A program made the translations under genes and the position numbers. From contig NZ_SORW01000002.1 of assembly GCF_004405105.1 (NCBI RefSeq), forward strand, positions 466,892 to 530,891: 64,000 nt of DNA. Direction: 5' to 3'. The notes under the pieces are model-generated. The model did not search any database, was not told where the DNA came from, and saw nothing but the letters and a program-made list of their open reading frames with translations. The DNA comes from Jeotgalibacillus sp. R-1-5s-1. GTDB taxonomy: Bacteria > Bacillota > Bacilli > Bacillales > Jeotgalibacillaceae. How positions within the stretch are numbered: position 1 is the first letter of the stretch; every line of letters starts with the position of its first letter. Below are positions 8,141 to 16,058 of the stretch, piece after piece.

Positions 8141-8998
8141 ATGGAAACTTTATTGTTCAATGCACTCGGCAGCCGGCTGGCTGACTACGAGTGGGGAGCA
8201 CTCCTGATTGCAATCGGGATTGGTGCCTTAAAGATTATTGGTATTATTATTGCCTTTTTAATTGTTCGGTCGATCGGTAATCGGATCCTTTCAAATGTGT
8301 TCGAAAAATATCAGGAAAAAGAAAATATTTCAATCGGTCGGGCAAAAACACTCGAAAGCCTGATTAAAAACGTATATGGCTATGCATTAATCTTCATTTT
8401 GGTTGTGACCATTCTTCAGGTGTTCAACTATGATGTCACTGCATTAATTGCGGGTGCCGGCATTATAGGGCTTGCAATCGGTTTTGGTGCTCAGGGACTC
8501 GTCAGTGATGTGGTCACCGGATTTTTCATTTTGCTTGAGAAACAGATTGATGTAGGTGATTATATTACAACGGGAGAGTTTTCAGGGATTTGCGAAGAAG
8601 TTGGGCTTAGACAGACGAAAATCCGCGGATTTGATGGGACACTTCATTTTGTTCCTAACCGAGAGATTACCGGAATGAGTAACCACTCCAGAGGCAATAT
8701 GCGCGCTTTAATTGATATCGGCATTTCTTATGATGATGATATCGATAAAGCCATTGCTGTCATGCAGGCAGCATGTGATGAAGTCGCAGCATCAAATGAC
8801 ATGATCGTTGAAGGACCAAATGTACTGGGTGTTCAGACACTTGGCGCCTCTGATGTAGTCATCCGTGTCATCGCAAAGACAGTTAATAATGAGCAGTGGG
8901 GCATTGAGCGTGAGCTTCGAAAGGTACTAAAAGAGACACTTGATAAAAACGGAATTGAAATCCCATTTCCTCATCAAGTATATGTCGAAAAAAAATAA
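8141..8998 (+). CDS. ykuT: Small-conductance mechanosensitive channel (MscS family, YkuT)
   Basis: Membrane channel that opens under membrane tension and releases solutes on osmotic downshift. 285 residues: an N-terminal helix (about 20-50), further membrane helices (about 85-140) including the glycine/alanine-rich pore helix (AGAGIIGLAIGFGAQGLVSDVVTGFF), then the cytoplasmic beta and alpha/beta domains. The ATG at 8141 follows GGGGTGAG. A clear terminator follows directly (9005-9037). Close in type to B. subtilis YkuT, whose gene has the same neighbours. Confidence 0.93.
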   Translation: METLLFNALGSRLADYEWGALLIAIGIGALKIIGIIIAFLIVRSIGNRILSNVFEKYQEKENISIGRAKTLESLIKNVYGYALIFILVVTILQVFNYDVTALIAGAGIIGLAIGFGAQGLVSDVVTGFFILLEKQIDVGDYITTGEFSGICEEVGLRQTKIRGFDGTLHFVPNREITGMSNHSRGNMRALIDIGISYDDDIDKAIAVMQAACDEVAASNDMIVEGPNVLGVQTLGASDVVIRVIAKTVNNEQWGIERELRKVLKETLDKNGIEIPFPHQVYVEKK

Positions 8999-9004
8999 CC
9001 AAAA

Positions 9005-9037
9005 AAAACGACCTGATATTAACAATCAGGTCGTTTT
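9005..9037 (+). terminator. Terminator of ykuT
   Basis: AAAACGACCTGAT/ATCAGGTCGTTTT, a 13-bp perfect stem with a seven-base loop and terminal T-run, six bases past the stop codon. Confidence 0.92.
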
Positions 9038-9060
9038 ACAGGTTGTTGAAGTTCTAAATC

Positions 9061-9175
9061 GTGCCAGGTCATTCCTTCGCTTTTCGCGGCCGCGCGGTGA
9101 GCCAGCTAATGCTCCGCATTACGCTGTCTCACCTGTCGCTCCTCTGCCGCAGAAGTCTATGGAATGACCTGGCAC
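9061..9175. repeat. Interspersed palindromic element, full 115-bp copy
   Basis: Arms GTGCCAGGTCATTCC (9061-9075) and GGAATGACCTGGCAC (9161-9175) are perfect complements. Inside are an inner helix GCGGC/GCCGC and a central hairpin (GGTGAG/CTCACC, CAGC/GCTG, AATGC/GCATT). It sits between the convergent ykuT and dapL genes. Length and core match the copies at 26899 and 51572. Confidence 0.9.
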
Positions 9176-9327
9176 TTTGTTTTGTTGCTTTTAAAGTTAT
9201 TTTTTCATTAGGCGAAAATTAAAATGTCCTTATACTTCAGAAAATTTTCAGTACAATAAGAAGATCATCTTCTTATTTTTTCAGCACTTTTCTTTAAGTT
9301 ACAAAAGGCTGATTTGTTAATAAAAGA
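9176..9327. other. Spacer between two repeat copies
   Basis: AT-rich sequence between two palindromic elements in the ykuT-dapL gap. No gene, operator or terminator seen. Confidence 0.5.
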
Positions 9328-9437
9328 GGACAGGATTTCCCCGAAAAATCCTGTGGCGTAAAGGGACAGGTGAAACCGGCTAAAGCGTAGGCGAGTTAAC
9401 CAAGCGGCCGCGGAAAGCGAAGGGGGAAATCTGCCCG
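9328..9437. repeat. Interspersed palindromic element, decayed copy in reverse orientation
   Basis: Core in reverse orientation relative to the copy at 9061 (CCTGTGGCGTAAAGGGACAGG followed by GTGAAACC and GGAAAGCGAAGG). Arms retain nine matched bases, GATTTCCCC (9334-9342) and GGGGAAATC (9423-9431), with mismatches beyond that. Its right end touches the dapL stop codon. Confidence 0.75.
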
Positions 9438-9440
9438 TCT

Positions 9441-10556
9441 TTATTTAGACTTGATATAATCTCTCATTAACCCGATCGCGACACCAATCGCCTTTTCATC
9501 AGGGTTTAATTTTGCATGGTGCAATCCGTAAACTGAATCTACCCCTAGCCAGAACATAAAGCCCGGGATTTCTTTCAGAAAATACCCGAAATCTTCACCG
9601 GTCATCGCTTTTTTACAATGAACAAACTCTACACCTTCATAAGATTCAGCAAACGAAATAAAATCACCTACTGAGTCCTCATCGTTATAAACCATATAAT
9701 ACGGCTGGTTGAATTCAGGAATCACTTCACATTCGAATGATGCACTGATCCCTTCACAAATCGCCCGTACCCGGCTTTTTAAAATCTCCATCGTTTCCGG
9801 GTCAAGGCTTCGCATCGTTCCGTTTAATTCTGCTGTTTCTGCAATAATGTTACCTACTGTTCCAGCTTCAAGTTTTCCAACTGTTACGACACCGCTGTCA
9901 AGCGGATCCACTGAACGTGCCACAATGGTTTGAAGCTGTGTAATTAAATGGGCACCCGCCACAATCATATCTCTCGTTTTGTGAGGATAAGCAGCATGTC
10001 CACCCTTTCCTTTCAGAATGATTCTCAGTTCTGATGTATTCGCAAATAAAAGTCCCGGCTTTGATGCGACTACGCCTGCTTTATATTCAGGCGCAATATG
10101 AAGACCCATAATTTCATCAGGCATCCACTCCTGCATTTCTTTTGACTCGAGCATTCTGGCCGCTCCGCCAGGTCCTTCCTCTGCCGGCTGGAAGATAAAC
10201 AGAACATTGACTTCTGGCGGTTGATTAACGAGTTCAGTTAATATACCGAGTGCGATCGCCATGTGAAAGTCGTGGCCGCATGCATGCATTCTGCCAGGAT
10301 GCTCGGAAGCAAAATCAAGTCCCGTCAACTCTGTGATCGGCAGTCCATCAATATCTGTCCGATAGGCGATCGTTTTGGATTCAGGTTTCAACCCTGTAAG
10401 TTTTACAAAGAGACCTGTTTCCCACTGTTTTATTTCAATTCGCTCCTGGGGCAGACTTTCTATATAACGGAGCAGGTACTGCTGCGTTTTGAATTCCTCA
10501 TATCCGACTTCAGGAATCTTGTGAAGATCCCTTCTGATTTGAACAAATGAGTTCAT
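9441..10556 (-). CDS. dapL: N-acetyldiaminopimelate deacetylase
   Basis: Zinc-dependent amidohydrolase of the M20 family that removes acetate from N-acetyl-LL-diaminopimelate, the third step of the acetylase branch of lysine and cell-wall diaminopimelate synthesis. 371 residues. Metal-binding landmarks are [10 protein letters not shown] (about residue 90), the EEGPGG glutamates (about 125) and the C-terminal [12 protein letters not shown] start after AAAGGA. It lies downstream of dapH, separated by a terminator, as ykuQ-ykuR in B. subtilis. The aminotransferase for the preceding step, patA, is at 28502. Confidence 0.94.
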   Translation of the reverse strand: MNSFVQIRRDLHKIPEVGYEEFKTQQYLLRYIESLPQERIEIKQWETGLFVKLTGLKPESKTIAYRTDIDGLPITELTGLDFASEHPGRMHACGHDFHMAIALGILTELVNQPPEVNVLFIFQPAEEGPGGAARMLESKEMQEWMPDEIMGLHIAPEYKAGVVASKPGLLFANTSELRIILKGKGGHAAYPHKTRDMIVAGAHLITQLQTIVARSVDPLDSGVVTVGKLEAGTVGNIIAETAELNGTMRSLDPETMEILKSRVRAICEGISASFECEVIPEFNQPYYMVYNDEDSVGDFISFAESYEGVEFVHCKKAMTGEDFGYFLKEIPGFMFWLGVDSVYGLHHAKLNPDEKAIGVAIGLMRDYIKSK

Positions 10557-10673
10557 TTATTTCATTCCTTTCGCGATGTTAAACGGACATCACATCCTGG
10601 CAGTCAGGATCTCCATCCATCCATAAGTATCATTGACTGCAGGAATATCCACACATCATTTTCTTCAGAAAAA

Positions 10674-10709
10674 AGGCTGGGACAGCACTCATCAGAGTCG
10701 TTCCAGCCT
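10674..10709 (-). terminator. Terminator after dapH
   Basis: AGGCTGGGAC pairs with GTTCCAGCCT (one G-T pair), with a secondary ACTC/GAGT pairing inside and a TTTTTT run on the minus strand. It lies between dapH and dapL, so dapL expression would be partial read-through or from its own promoter. It shares the block GAGTCGTTCCAG with the terminator at 41134-41166. Confidence 0.8.
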
Positions 10710-10728
10710 CTTTATATGAAATCCCGTA

Positions 10729-11442
10729 TTAAAGCTGACGGAGTTCCTGTTTGATTTCTGTTTTTGACTTTGTTTTTTCATCAATTTTCTTAATCATTTT
10801 TGCAGGCGTGCCGGCAACAACTGTATAAGGTTCTACATCTTCAATAACAATTGCGCCTGCTGCAACAACAGCACCTTTTCCAACTGTTACACCTTCAAGT
10901 ACAACGGCATTGGCACCGATGACAACATCATCTTCCACGACAACCGGCTTAGCTGATGGCGGCTCGATGACTCCGGCAAGAACAGAACCTGCTCCGATAT
11001 GACAGTTCTTACCTACTGTTGCACGGCCTCCCATTACAACGTTCATATCGATCATTGTTCCTTCACCGATTACTGATCCGATGTTAATAGAAGCGCCCAT
11101 CATGATGACGGCGTTGTCGCCGATTTCAACCTGATCACGGATAATTGCACCCGGCTCGATACGGGCTTTAATGTTTTTCAGGTCAAGCATCGGGATCGCA
11201 GAGTTACGACGGTCATTTTCAACGACATAATCCCAGATCTGATCTTTATTCTCTTCAAGTGCAGGTGCAATGTCAGCCCACTCTCCGAAGAGAACGCCTG
11301 ATCCTTCTGATAAAAACGTCTGAGAAGCATCACCAAAATTAATTTTGTGAAGGTCAGCACCTTTTACATAAACTTTTACTGGTGTTGACTTCTTCGCATT
11401 CTGTATGTAAGAAATGATTTCATTTGCATCCATCTGATTCAT
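10729..11442 (-). CDS. dapH: Tetrahydrodipicolinate N-acetyltransferase
   Basis: Acetylates 2,3,4,5-tetrahydrodipicolinate with acetyl-CoA, committing it to the acetylase branch of diaminopimelate and lysine synthesis. 237 residues. The N-terminal DapH domain ([29 protein letters not shown] start) is followed by a left-handed beta-helix of hexapeptide repeats (about 90-210). ATG after AGGAG. First of the dapH-dapL pair and preceded by ccpC, the order known in B. subtilis apart from missing flavodoxin genes. Confidence 0.95.
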   Translation of the reverse strand: MNQMDANEIISYIQNAKKSTPVKVYVKGADLHKINFGDASQTFLSEGSGVLFGEWADIAPALEENKDQIWDYVVENDRRNSAIPMLDLKNIKARIEPGAIIRDQVEIGDNAVIMMGASINIGSVIGEGTMIDMNVVMGGRATVGKNCHIGAGSVLAGVIEPPSAKPVVVEDDVVIGANAVVLEGVTVGKGAVVAAGAIVIEDVEPYTVVAGTPAKMIKKIDEKTKSKTEIKQELRQL

Positions 11443-11523
11443 TGTTGCATTCTCCTCTCAATTGTTTGAATAATTATAAATCCTCTTTTACTTTATCAGA
11501 TCACAGCATGTGTAGACAAGTGA

Positions 11524-12405
11524 TCAGTTTTTGTTTGTATTTTCAAGGTGAGTGTTGACTGATTCAATAAACGCTTCAACCTGCGGCAGTTCAAAAGCAG
11601 ATTGATATCCTAGCAGCCAAGTATCTCTTTTCAGCGCCGTTTCGTCCTCCATATTCAGGGGTGTTGTGAAAACCTCTTCCTCTCCCGTCAATGTAATAGA
11701 TGGAAGAATCGCATATCCGATACCATTTAACGCCATTTGTTTACACGTTTCAATCTGATCTACAAGGATGTTCTGCCTCGGTGTAATCTGGAATTGACGA
11801 TTCCACCACTCCTGTATTTCCTGATAGTAGGTGGAATCGCTTTTAAACTGTATAAACGGGCGATTGGTTAGATGCAGGTCTTCAATTCTGCGGATTTCCC
11901 GATCAACCAAATAAAGCTGATCCTGAAAGAGATGCATTTTCGGACCTTTCCAATCAGGCGTACCTCTGATAATCCCAATATGAACATCCCCATTATAAAC
12001 GGCCTGCAAAATTTCACTGCTCCATCCGGTAATTAGCGAAATTCTGGCATGAGGATTTGTCTCCACAAACAATTTCAGCACCTTTGGCAGCCAGTTTTGT
12101 CCGACGATTGAAGCACAGGCGATCTTTAGCGTTCCATACACCTGGGAATCAAGTGATTGAAGCTTTTCTTTGATGCCCTCTTCTTTTGCCAGAACTTCCC
12201 TCGACAGGTTCACAATCATTTCACCCGCAGGCGTAAGGGTAAGGCCTTTTTGAGAGCGGATAAACAATGGTTTTTGCCATTCTTTTTCTATTGTTTGAAG
12301 TCGTTGTGATAATGCAGGCTGTGACACAAACAGCCGCTCTGCTGCTTTTCGCATATTCATTTCCTGAGCTAGAATATCAAGAAGCCGGTAATCTGAACGG
12401 TTCAT
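11524..12405 (-). CDS. ccpC: LysR-type catabolite control protein C
   Basis: Citrate-responsive LysR repressor of TCA-cycle genes (citZ, citB) in Bacillus. 293 residues. N-terminal winged helix-turn-helix (about 3-60) with the family signature RKAAERLFVSQPALSQRLQ, and a C-terminal periplasmic-binding-type effector domain (about 90-290) with LITGWSSEIL and DQIETCKQMALNGIGYAILPS. ATG after AAGGAG. Only 19 bp separate it from the upstream MFS gene, which itself follows darB by 19 bp, so the three form one operon. Assigned to CcpC from remembered similarity and the neighbours ykuL/darB and dapH. Confidence 0.9.
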   Translation of the reverse strand: MNRSDYRLLDILAQEMNMRKAAERLFVSQPALSQRLQTIEKEWQKPLFIRSQKGLTLTPAGEMIVNLSREVLAKEEGIKEKLQSLDSQVYGTLKIACASIVGQNWLPKVLKLFVETNPHARISLITGWSSEILQAVYNGDVHIGIIRGTPDWKGPKMHLFQDQLYLVDREIRRIEDLHLTNRPFIQFKSDSTYYQEIQEWWNRQFQITPRQNILVDQIETCKQMALNGIGYAILPSITLTGEEEVFTTPLNMEDETALKRDTWLLGYQSAFELPQVEAFIESVNTHLENTNKN

Positions 12406-12424
12406 TTAACTTCTCCTTCTATTG

Positions 12425-13918
12425 TTATTCATTTTTCGGCAGGAAGAATAAAAGGATAAAAGCAGCAACCGCGAAACCGAATACAATGAGGTAAACCGTG
12501 CTTAATCCACCCGTCATGGCTTCCTGTAATCCGGCAAGCACGTCAGGATCCAGGGTGTTTCGCTGTTCTTCTTCCAGTAGACTGTTCACTGCCTCAACAC
12601 CTAATCCGTTAAGCTCATCAGTTTCGTCTGCTGTAAAAGATCGCTGAATAGATGCATTCAGAACCCCACCGAGGAGCGCTACGCCAATCGTGCTACCCAG
12701 ATTTCGCATAAACATATTGGCAGCCGTTGCCGCTCCTCTCAGATTCCATGGCACCGCACTCTGGATGGAGACAATAAACGATGTCGTTGTTAATCCCATC
12801 CCAACGCCGACAAAGAATGACGACATGGCTGCCCACCACGGACCGTATTCCGGCTTCATCAGAACAAACAGAAGTGTTCCGAGAATAAGTGCAGCCCCAC
12901 CTATCAGACTCGTCTTGTAATAGCCAATTTTAATCAGCAGTCTTCCTGCAATTGTGGCCGCAATTGGCCAGCCAATTGACATCGCCGTTAATGTAAAGCC
13001 GGCTGTTCTCGCATCCTCTTCCATGACACCTGTGACAAATGCCGGCAGATAACTCGAAATGCCAATCAAAAGGACACCCGTCATGAGCGAGGCTGCATTA
13101 GCAATAAAAATGGCCCGGTTTTGCCAGATGGAAAATGGCATCATCGGATCCTCCACTTTTAGCTCATGAAGGACAAACCAGACTAGCAGCAGGGCAGCAA
13201 GTAGAAGGATTACGATAGCCTGCACTGAAGTCCAGGAAACAGACACGCCACCTTCAACCAGAAGGTATAAAAAAAACGTCAGCGCAAGCGTTAAAAGGAT
13301 AGCCCCTTTATAATCAATTGGAGACCTGTTTTTCTCTACATCCTCTTTTAAGAACAGCCATAAACCAGTAAGTGAAAGCAATCCAAGCGGAATATTCACC
13401 CAGAATACATATTGCCAGCCGACTGTTTCAACTAGCAAACCCCCAATTGCAGGCCCCATTACAGCTGATATTCCCCACACACTTGACAGGTAGCCCTGAA
13501 TCTTAGCCCGTTCTTCCTTCGTATAAATATCTCCGACAATGGTTGTTGCGATAGGTAAAACCGCACCTGCACCAAGCCCCTGAATAAATCTGAACGCAAT
13601 AAGCCACTCCATTGATTCAGCAAATCCGCACAAAATAGAACCGATTAAAAAAAGTGACATGCCAAGCGTCATGACCGGTTTGCGTCCGAATAAATCAGAC
13701 AGTTTCCCGTACAGCAAAACTGTCACAGTGCTCATAAGCAGGTAAGAAGAAAAAACCCAGCTGTAGAGCTGGAATCCTCCAAGATCTGCCGTTATAGAAG
13801 GCATGGCAGTAGAAACAATTGTTGCTTCAATTGCGCCGACAAACATGGCAAGCATGACGGAAGCGAGTATATAGGGTCTGTATTTTTTTATTTTATGTTC
13901 ATGTTCTGTTTGGCTCAT
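12425..13918 (-). CDS. MFS drug transporter, DHA2 (EmrB/QacA) family, 14 TM
   Basis: Proton-coupled multidrug efflux permease in the cytoplasmic membrane. 497 residues with about 14 hydrophobic segments. It has the motif A-like GKLSDLFGRKPVM after TM2 and motif C-type VMGPAIGGLL in TM5, with an extended loop before the last helix as in QacA relatives. ATG after GGGAG. It lies inside the darB-ccpC operon with 19-bp gaps on both sides. Those genes are adjacent in B. subtilis as I recall it, so the transporter looks like a lineage-specific operon insertion. Substrate unknown. Confidence 0.88.
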   Translation of the reverse strand: MSQTEHEHKIKKYRPYILASVMLAMFVGAIEATIVSTAMPSITADLGGFQLYSWVFSSYLLMSTVTVLLYGKLSDLFGRKPVMTLGMSLFLIGSILCGFAESMEWLIAFRFIQGLGAGAVLPIATTIVGDIYTKEERAKIQGYLSSVWGISAVMGPAIGGLLVETVGWQYVFWVNIPLGLLSLTGLWLFLKEDVEKNRSPIDYKGAILLTLALTFFLYLLVEGGVSVSWTSVQAIVILLLAALLLVWFVLHELKVEDPMMPFSIWQNRAIFIANAASLMTGVLLIGISSYLPAFVTGVMEEDARTAGFTLTAMSIGWPIAATIAGRLLIKIGYYKTSLIGGAALILGTLLFVLMKPEYGPWWAAMSSFFVGVGMGLTTTSFIVSIQSAVPWNLRGAATAANMFMRNLGSTIGVALLGGVLNASIQRSFTADETDELNGLGVEAVNSLLEEEQRNTLDPDVLAGLQEAMTGGLSTVYLIVFGFAVAAFILLFFLPKNE

Positions 13919-13937
13919 CTGTCGGCTCCCGGCTGCT

Positions 13938-14387
13938 TTAAGAACGCTGAATTTGTTTATGGATGTGACGCTGTAATTGTTTTAACATGACCCTTCTCGT
14001 CAGGATCCCTTCGAAATAGCCGTCTTTATCCATCACACAGAGAAACGGATGGTCGACAAGCAGGTTTAAAGCATATTGAAACTGATCGGTCATTTTCAGA
14101 CAAGGGATATTCGTTTGCATAATATCCTGCACTTTCTTTTCGTTTAACCGGTCAAATTCAATCTGCTCCATTCCGAGCATTGAATCCGTTATCATTTGTA
14201 CGTTGATAAGGCCTTTTAAGTGGTAAGTTGCATCCAGCACAGGTATGGCCGAATATCCGCTTTTTGTTAAAACGAGCAATGCATGCTCTGCTGTATTTAG
14301 TTCCTGAACATGGGCAATTTTTTCAGATGGAATGATATACTGTTCAATTGCAGTTTCAAGAAATTCCTTATGGTCGATGGTAATCAT
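13938..14387 (-). CDS. darB: Cyclic-di-AMP-binding CBS protein DarB (CbpB, YkuL)
   Basis: Small cytosolic protein of two CBS domains (about 15-65 and 85-140). In Bacillus it binds c-di-AMP and, in the unbound state, activates the (p)ppGpp synthetase Rel and pyruvate carboxylase. 149 residues counting from the ATG at 14387, which has AAGGGG upstream; the longer frame to 14474 has no ribosome binding site. First gene of the darB-MFS-ccpC operon. KtrC and KtrD, other c-di-AMP-linked proteins, are also in the window. The family is clear; the function comes from the orthologue. Confidence 0.88.
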   Translation of the reverse strand: MITIDHKEFLETAIEQYIIPSEKIAHVQELNTAEHALLVLTKSGYSAIPVLDATYHLKGLINVQMITDSMLGMEQIEFDRLNEKKVQDIMQTNIPCLKMTDQFQYALNLLVDHPFLCVMDKDGYFEGILTRRVMLKQLQRHIHKQIQRS

Positions 14388-14493
14388 TGTATAAACCCCT
14401 TTTTTAAATCTCAGTGCCTTTATCATAACATAATGGTAAATTTGTTCTCTATTATATTGGCTGGTTTTTATCATTAATTTCCAAAGTTGAACC
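14388..14493. other. 5' region of the darB operon
   Basis: About 100 bases of AT-rich sequence upstream of darB with the ribosome binding site at its left end. A promoter is expected here, but I could not pick a convincing -35/-10 pair. Confidence 0.4.
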
Positions 14494-14750
14494 GGACCTG
14501 GACCATCCTACGCTTTTCGCTGTCTAGCTACGTCGGGCAGGGACTAGCAAACTTCCCGTCCCCTCGTCCGATAAGTCAACATCAGCTCACTTCGCCGTGT
14601 TTCCTTTATCTCCGTCTGGGCCAGTCCAGTTTGTACGTCCCTAAACGCCCGTCTCCGCTTTTCCGTAGCCGGGCGGTGAACCCGCTGTGCTTCGCACATC
14701 GGTTTCACCTGTCCCTTTCCGCCACAGGAGTCTGCGGATGGTCCAGGTCC
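14494..14750. repeat. Interspersed palindromic element with a nested repeat insertion
   Basis: Arms GGACCTGGACCATCC (14494-14508) and GGATGGTCCAGGTCC (14736-14750) are perfect complements, but the element is 257 bp instead of 115. The core is interrupted near 14517 and resumes near 14650, with CGCTTTTC repeated at the junctions. The intervening 130 bases (about 14520-14650, with GTCTAGCTACGTCGGGCAGG and CCCTCGTCCGATAAGTCAAC) belong to a different Bacillus-type interspersed repeat. Confidence 0.8.
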
Positions 14751-14877
14751 TTTTTACAATTAATATTAATTGAATTCTTTATGTAGCGATTTATGGATAA
14801 ACATTCAATAGAGCTTTCTTTGTCCAGCTCCGGCGACTGGCCCCTTGAGGTCATGTGTCCGTTTTTATCCATAATAA
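14751..14877. other. Spacer with a second repeat fragment
   Basis: 14820-14860 holds GTCCAGCTCCGGCGACTGG and CCCCTTGAGGTCATGTGTCC. This resembles the left end of a repeat common in Bacillaceae genomes (the GTCCAGCTCC family, recalled). The rest is AT-rich and shows no gene. Confidence 0.5.
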
Positions 14878-14898
14878 AAACCGGGTTGGCCCCGGTTT
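14878..14898 (-). terminator. Terminator of ykuJ
   Basis: AAACCGGG/CCCGGTTT with a five-base loop and TTTTT on the minus strand, eight bases beyond the ykuJ stop. Confidence 0.85.
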
Positions 14899-14905
14899 GG
14901 TGTGA

Positions 14906-15157
14906 TTACTGATTATTTTCTTCCTGAAGCAGCTCATAAATTTCGATGGCTGTCATATCAATGTTGTCGAATGGATATTTTTGAGCTTTCTGATCTTTGT
15001 CATATACTTCAAGTTCAAATGTGTCGTTTGCTCCAAAGTATTTTACCTGACAAACGCGTTTTCCGTTCAGTTCGAAGAAACGGGAAGGTACTTCACCTGA
15101 CTGATCTTGTTCCTGTAACGATTTTAAACGTTGGATAATCCCCATTAGCTGAGACAT
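14906..15157 (-). CDS. ykuJ: YkuJ family protein (DUF1797)
   Basis: Small conserved cytosolic protein of 83 residues with no assigned function. The N-terminus MSQLMGIIQRLKSLQ and the C-terminal block KYPFDNIDMTAIEIYELLQ are the recognisable YkuJ features. No membrane segment or signal peptide. ATG after GGGAG. Its own terminator follows, so it is probably monocistronic. The position between darB/ykuL and fadH agrees with the B. subtilis yku cluster. Confidence 0.88.
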   Translation of the reverse strand: MSQLMGIIQRLKSLQEQDQSGEVPSRFFELNGKRVCQVKYFGANDTFELEVYDKDQKAQKYPFDNIDMTAIEIYELLQEENNQ

Positions 15158-15423
15158 GTGGTATTCTCCCTTCTATTAAAAGTAAACGATTCTTTTCTTT
15201 ATAACGCCATTAATAAGATATGGGAACTTTTAAGATGTCCATTAGTGTATGAATTCACGTCCATATCAACCATGATTCCCTTTTTCGGCTATTACAAAAC
15301 AAGGATTACTATACCATACAATACAATATGAGAACAGGAATTTCTTGTGTTTGCCTGCAAATCTTTTGACACTGTCCGCCTTATAAGAGAAACTAAAGGT
15401 AAGTTTAAAAGCAAAAGGAAGTG

Positions 15424-15675
15424 ATGGTTGTGCAAAAGGTTGTTTTATATACACAGCCCCAGTGCCCACCGTGCGAAATTGTCAAAAAATTTTTCAGGGC
15501 ACATGAAATTCAATTTGAGGAAATCAATATTAAAAACGACGTTGAATCAAGACAGTTTATGATAGATCAGCTTGCCTCCTATTCTACCCCAACGGTTCTT
15601 ATTAATGATGCTGAAGTAGTCAGAGGATTTAATCTGGAAGAACTCGCTGGAAAACTGAATATCGTTTGTGAGTAA
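15424..15675 (+). CDS. Glutaredoxin-like thiol-disulfide protein
   Basis: Small thioredoxin-fold protein of 83 residues with the redox motif CPPC (Cys14, Cys17) after the first strand and a cis-proline loop (STPTVLINDAEVVRGF). It resembles NrdH or YruB-type glutaredoxins and probably reduces disulfides in the cytosol; the partner is unknown. AAGGA lies five bases before the ATG at 15424; GTG codons at 15421 and 15430 are alternatives. It ends in a perfect palindromic terminator shared with the convergent small membrane protein gene. Confidence 0.88.
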   Translation: MVVQKVVLYTQPQCPPCEIVKKFFRAHEIQFEEINIKNDVESRQFMIDQLASYSTPTVLINDAEVVRGFNLEELAGKLNIVCE

Positions 15676-15696
15676 TGCATTATATACTTCAACTGA

Positions 15697-15728
15697 AAAA
15701 CCAGTGAGTCCGGACTCACTGGTTTTTT
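15697..15728. terminator. Bidirectional terminator
   Basis: Perfect palindrome AAAACCAGTGAGTCC/GGACTCACTGGTTTT with A- and T-tracts at the ends and minimal loop. It terminates the glutaredoxin-like gene from the left and the small membrane protein gene from the right. Confidence 0.92.
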
Positions 15729-15732
15729 TCGT

Positions 15733-15969
15733 TCAGCTGTAAGCCATTACCATATAAATGATTGTCCCGGCCCACACAACTCCTGCAAATACATAAGTCA
15801 GGAAAACCGGGTTCAAAAACAAGTTGTGTTCCCTTACTTTTGTTGAAATTTCCGCATCCTGAACGGCTTCCCTCTTCTTCACCCAATAAGCGGTTCGAAG
15901 TGTCATGATTAGAGATCCGATGAGGATTACGGTAACAAGGACAATCAGACTTACAGTCACTGCATCCAT
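15733..15969 (-). CDS. Small two-helix membrane protein, unknown function
   Basis: 78 residues with two hydrophobic segments (about 5-27 and 53-75) joined by a charged loop (KKREAVQDAEISTKVREHN). I do not recognise a family. AAAGG precedes the ATG at 15969. It lies downstream of fadH on the same strand with an 89-bp gap, so it may share the FadR-controlled transcript. Unusually, its ribosome binding site and start codon lie in an 18-bp perfect inverted repeat (15963-16012) that could block initiation when folded. A 100-residue overlapping frame on the same strand has no start signal and is discounted. Confidence 0.7.
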   Translation of the reverse strand: MDAVTVSLIVLVTVILIGSLIMTLRTAYWVKKREAVQDAEISTKVREHNLFLNPVFLTYVFAGVVWAGTIIYMVMAYS

Positions 15970-16012
15970 TTTTCACACACCTTTTTTCTATAGCGTGTGT
16001 GAAAAATGGATG
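15963..16012. repeat. 18-bp perfect inverted repeat over a start codon
   Basis: CATCCATTTTTCACACAC (15963-15980) and GTGTGTGAAAAATGGATG (15995-16012) pair perfectly around a 14-base loop. On the minus strand the loop carries AAAAAAGG (part of the ribosome binding site) and the 3' arm carries the ATG of the small membrane protein. No T-run follows. Confidence 0.85.
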
Positions 16013-16058
16013 TTTCATTCATTCATGATGAAATTATTAACTGATTACGCCTTTTTGC

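Noticed and set aside
9061..9175. Palindromic element as tRNA, rRNA fragment or CRISPR repeat
   Set aside because: No tRNA arms or CCA context, no regular spacing or spacers; copies are dispersed singly between genes.
14494..14750. Complete insertion sequence
   Set aside because: No transposase frame and total length of 257 bp; only short non-coding repeats are present.
14487..14786. 99-residue open frame
   Set aside because: It lies wholly inside the nested repeat element, has no ribosome binding site, and its Pro/Arg/Ser-rich composition reflects the repeat.
15716..16018. Alternative 100-residue frame overlapping the small membrane protein
   Set aside because: It runs through the inverted repeat and shared terminator, is Cys/Arg-rich without domains, and lacks an initiation site; the 78-residue frame has clear membrane helices and a Shine-Dalgarno.
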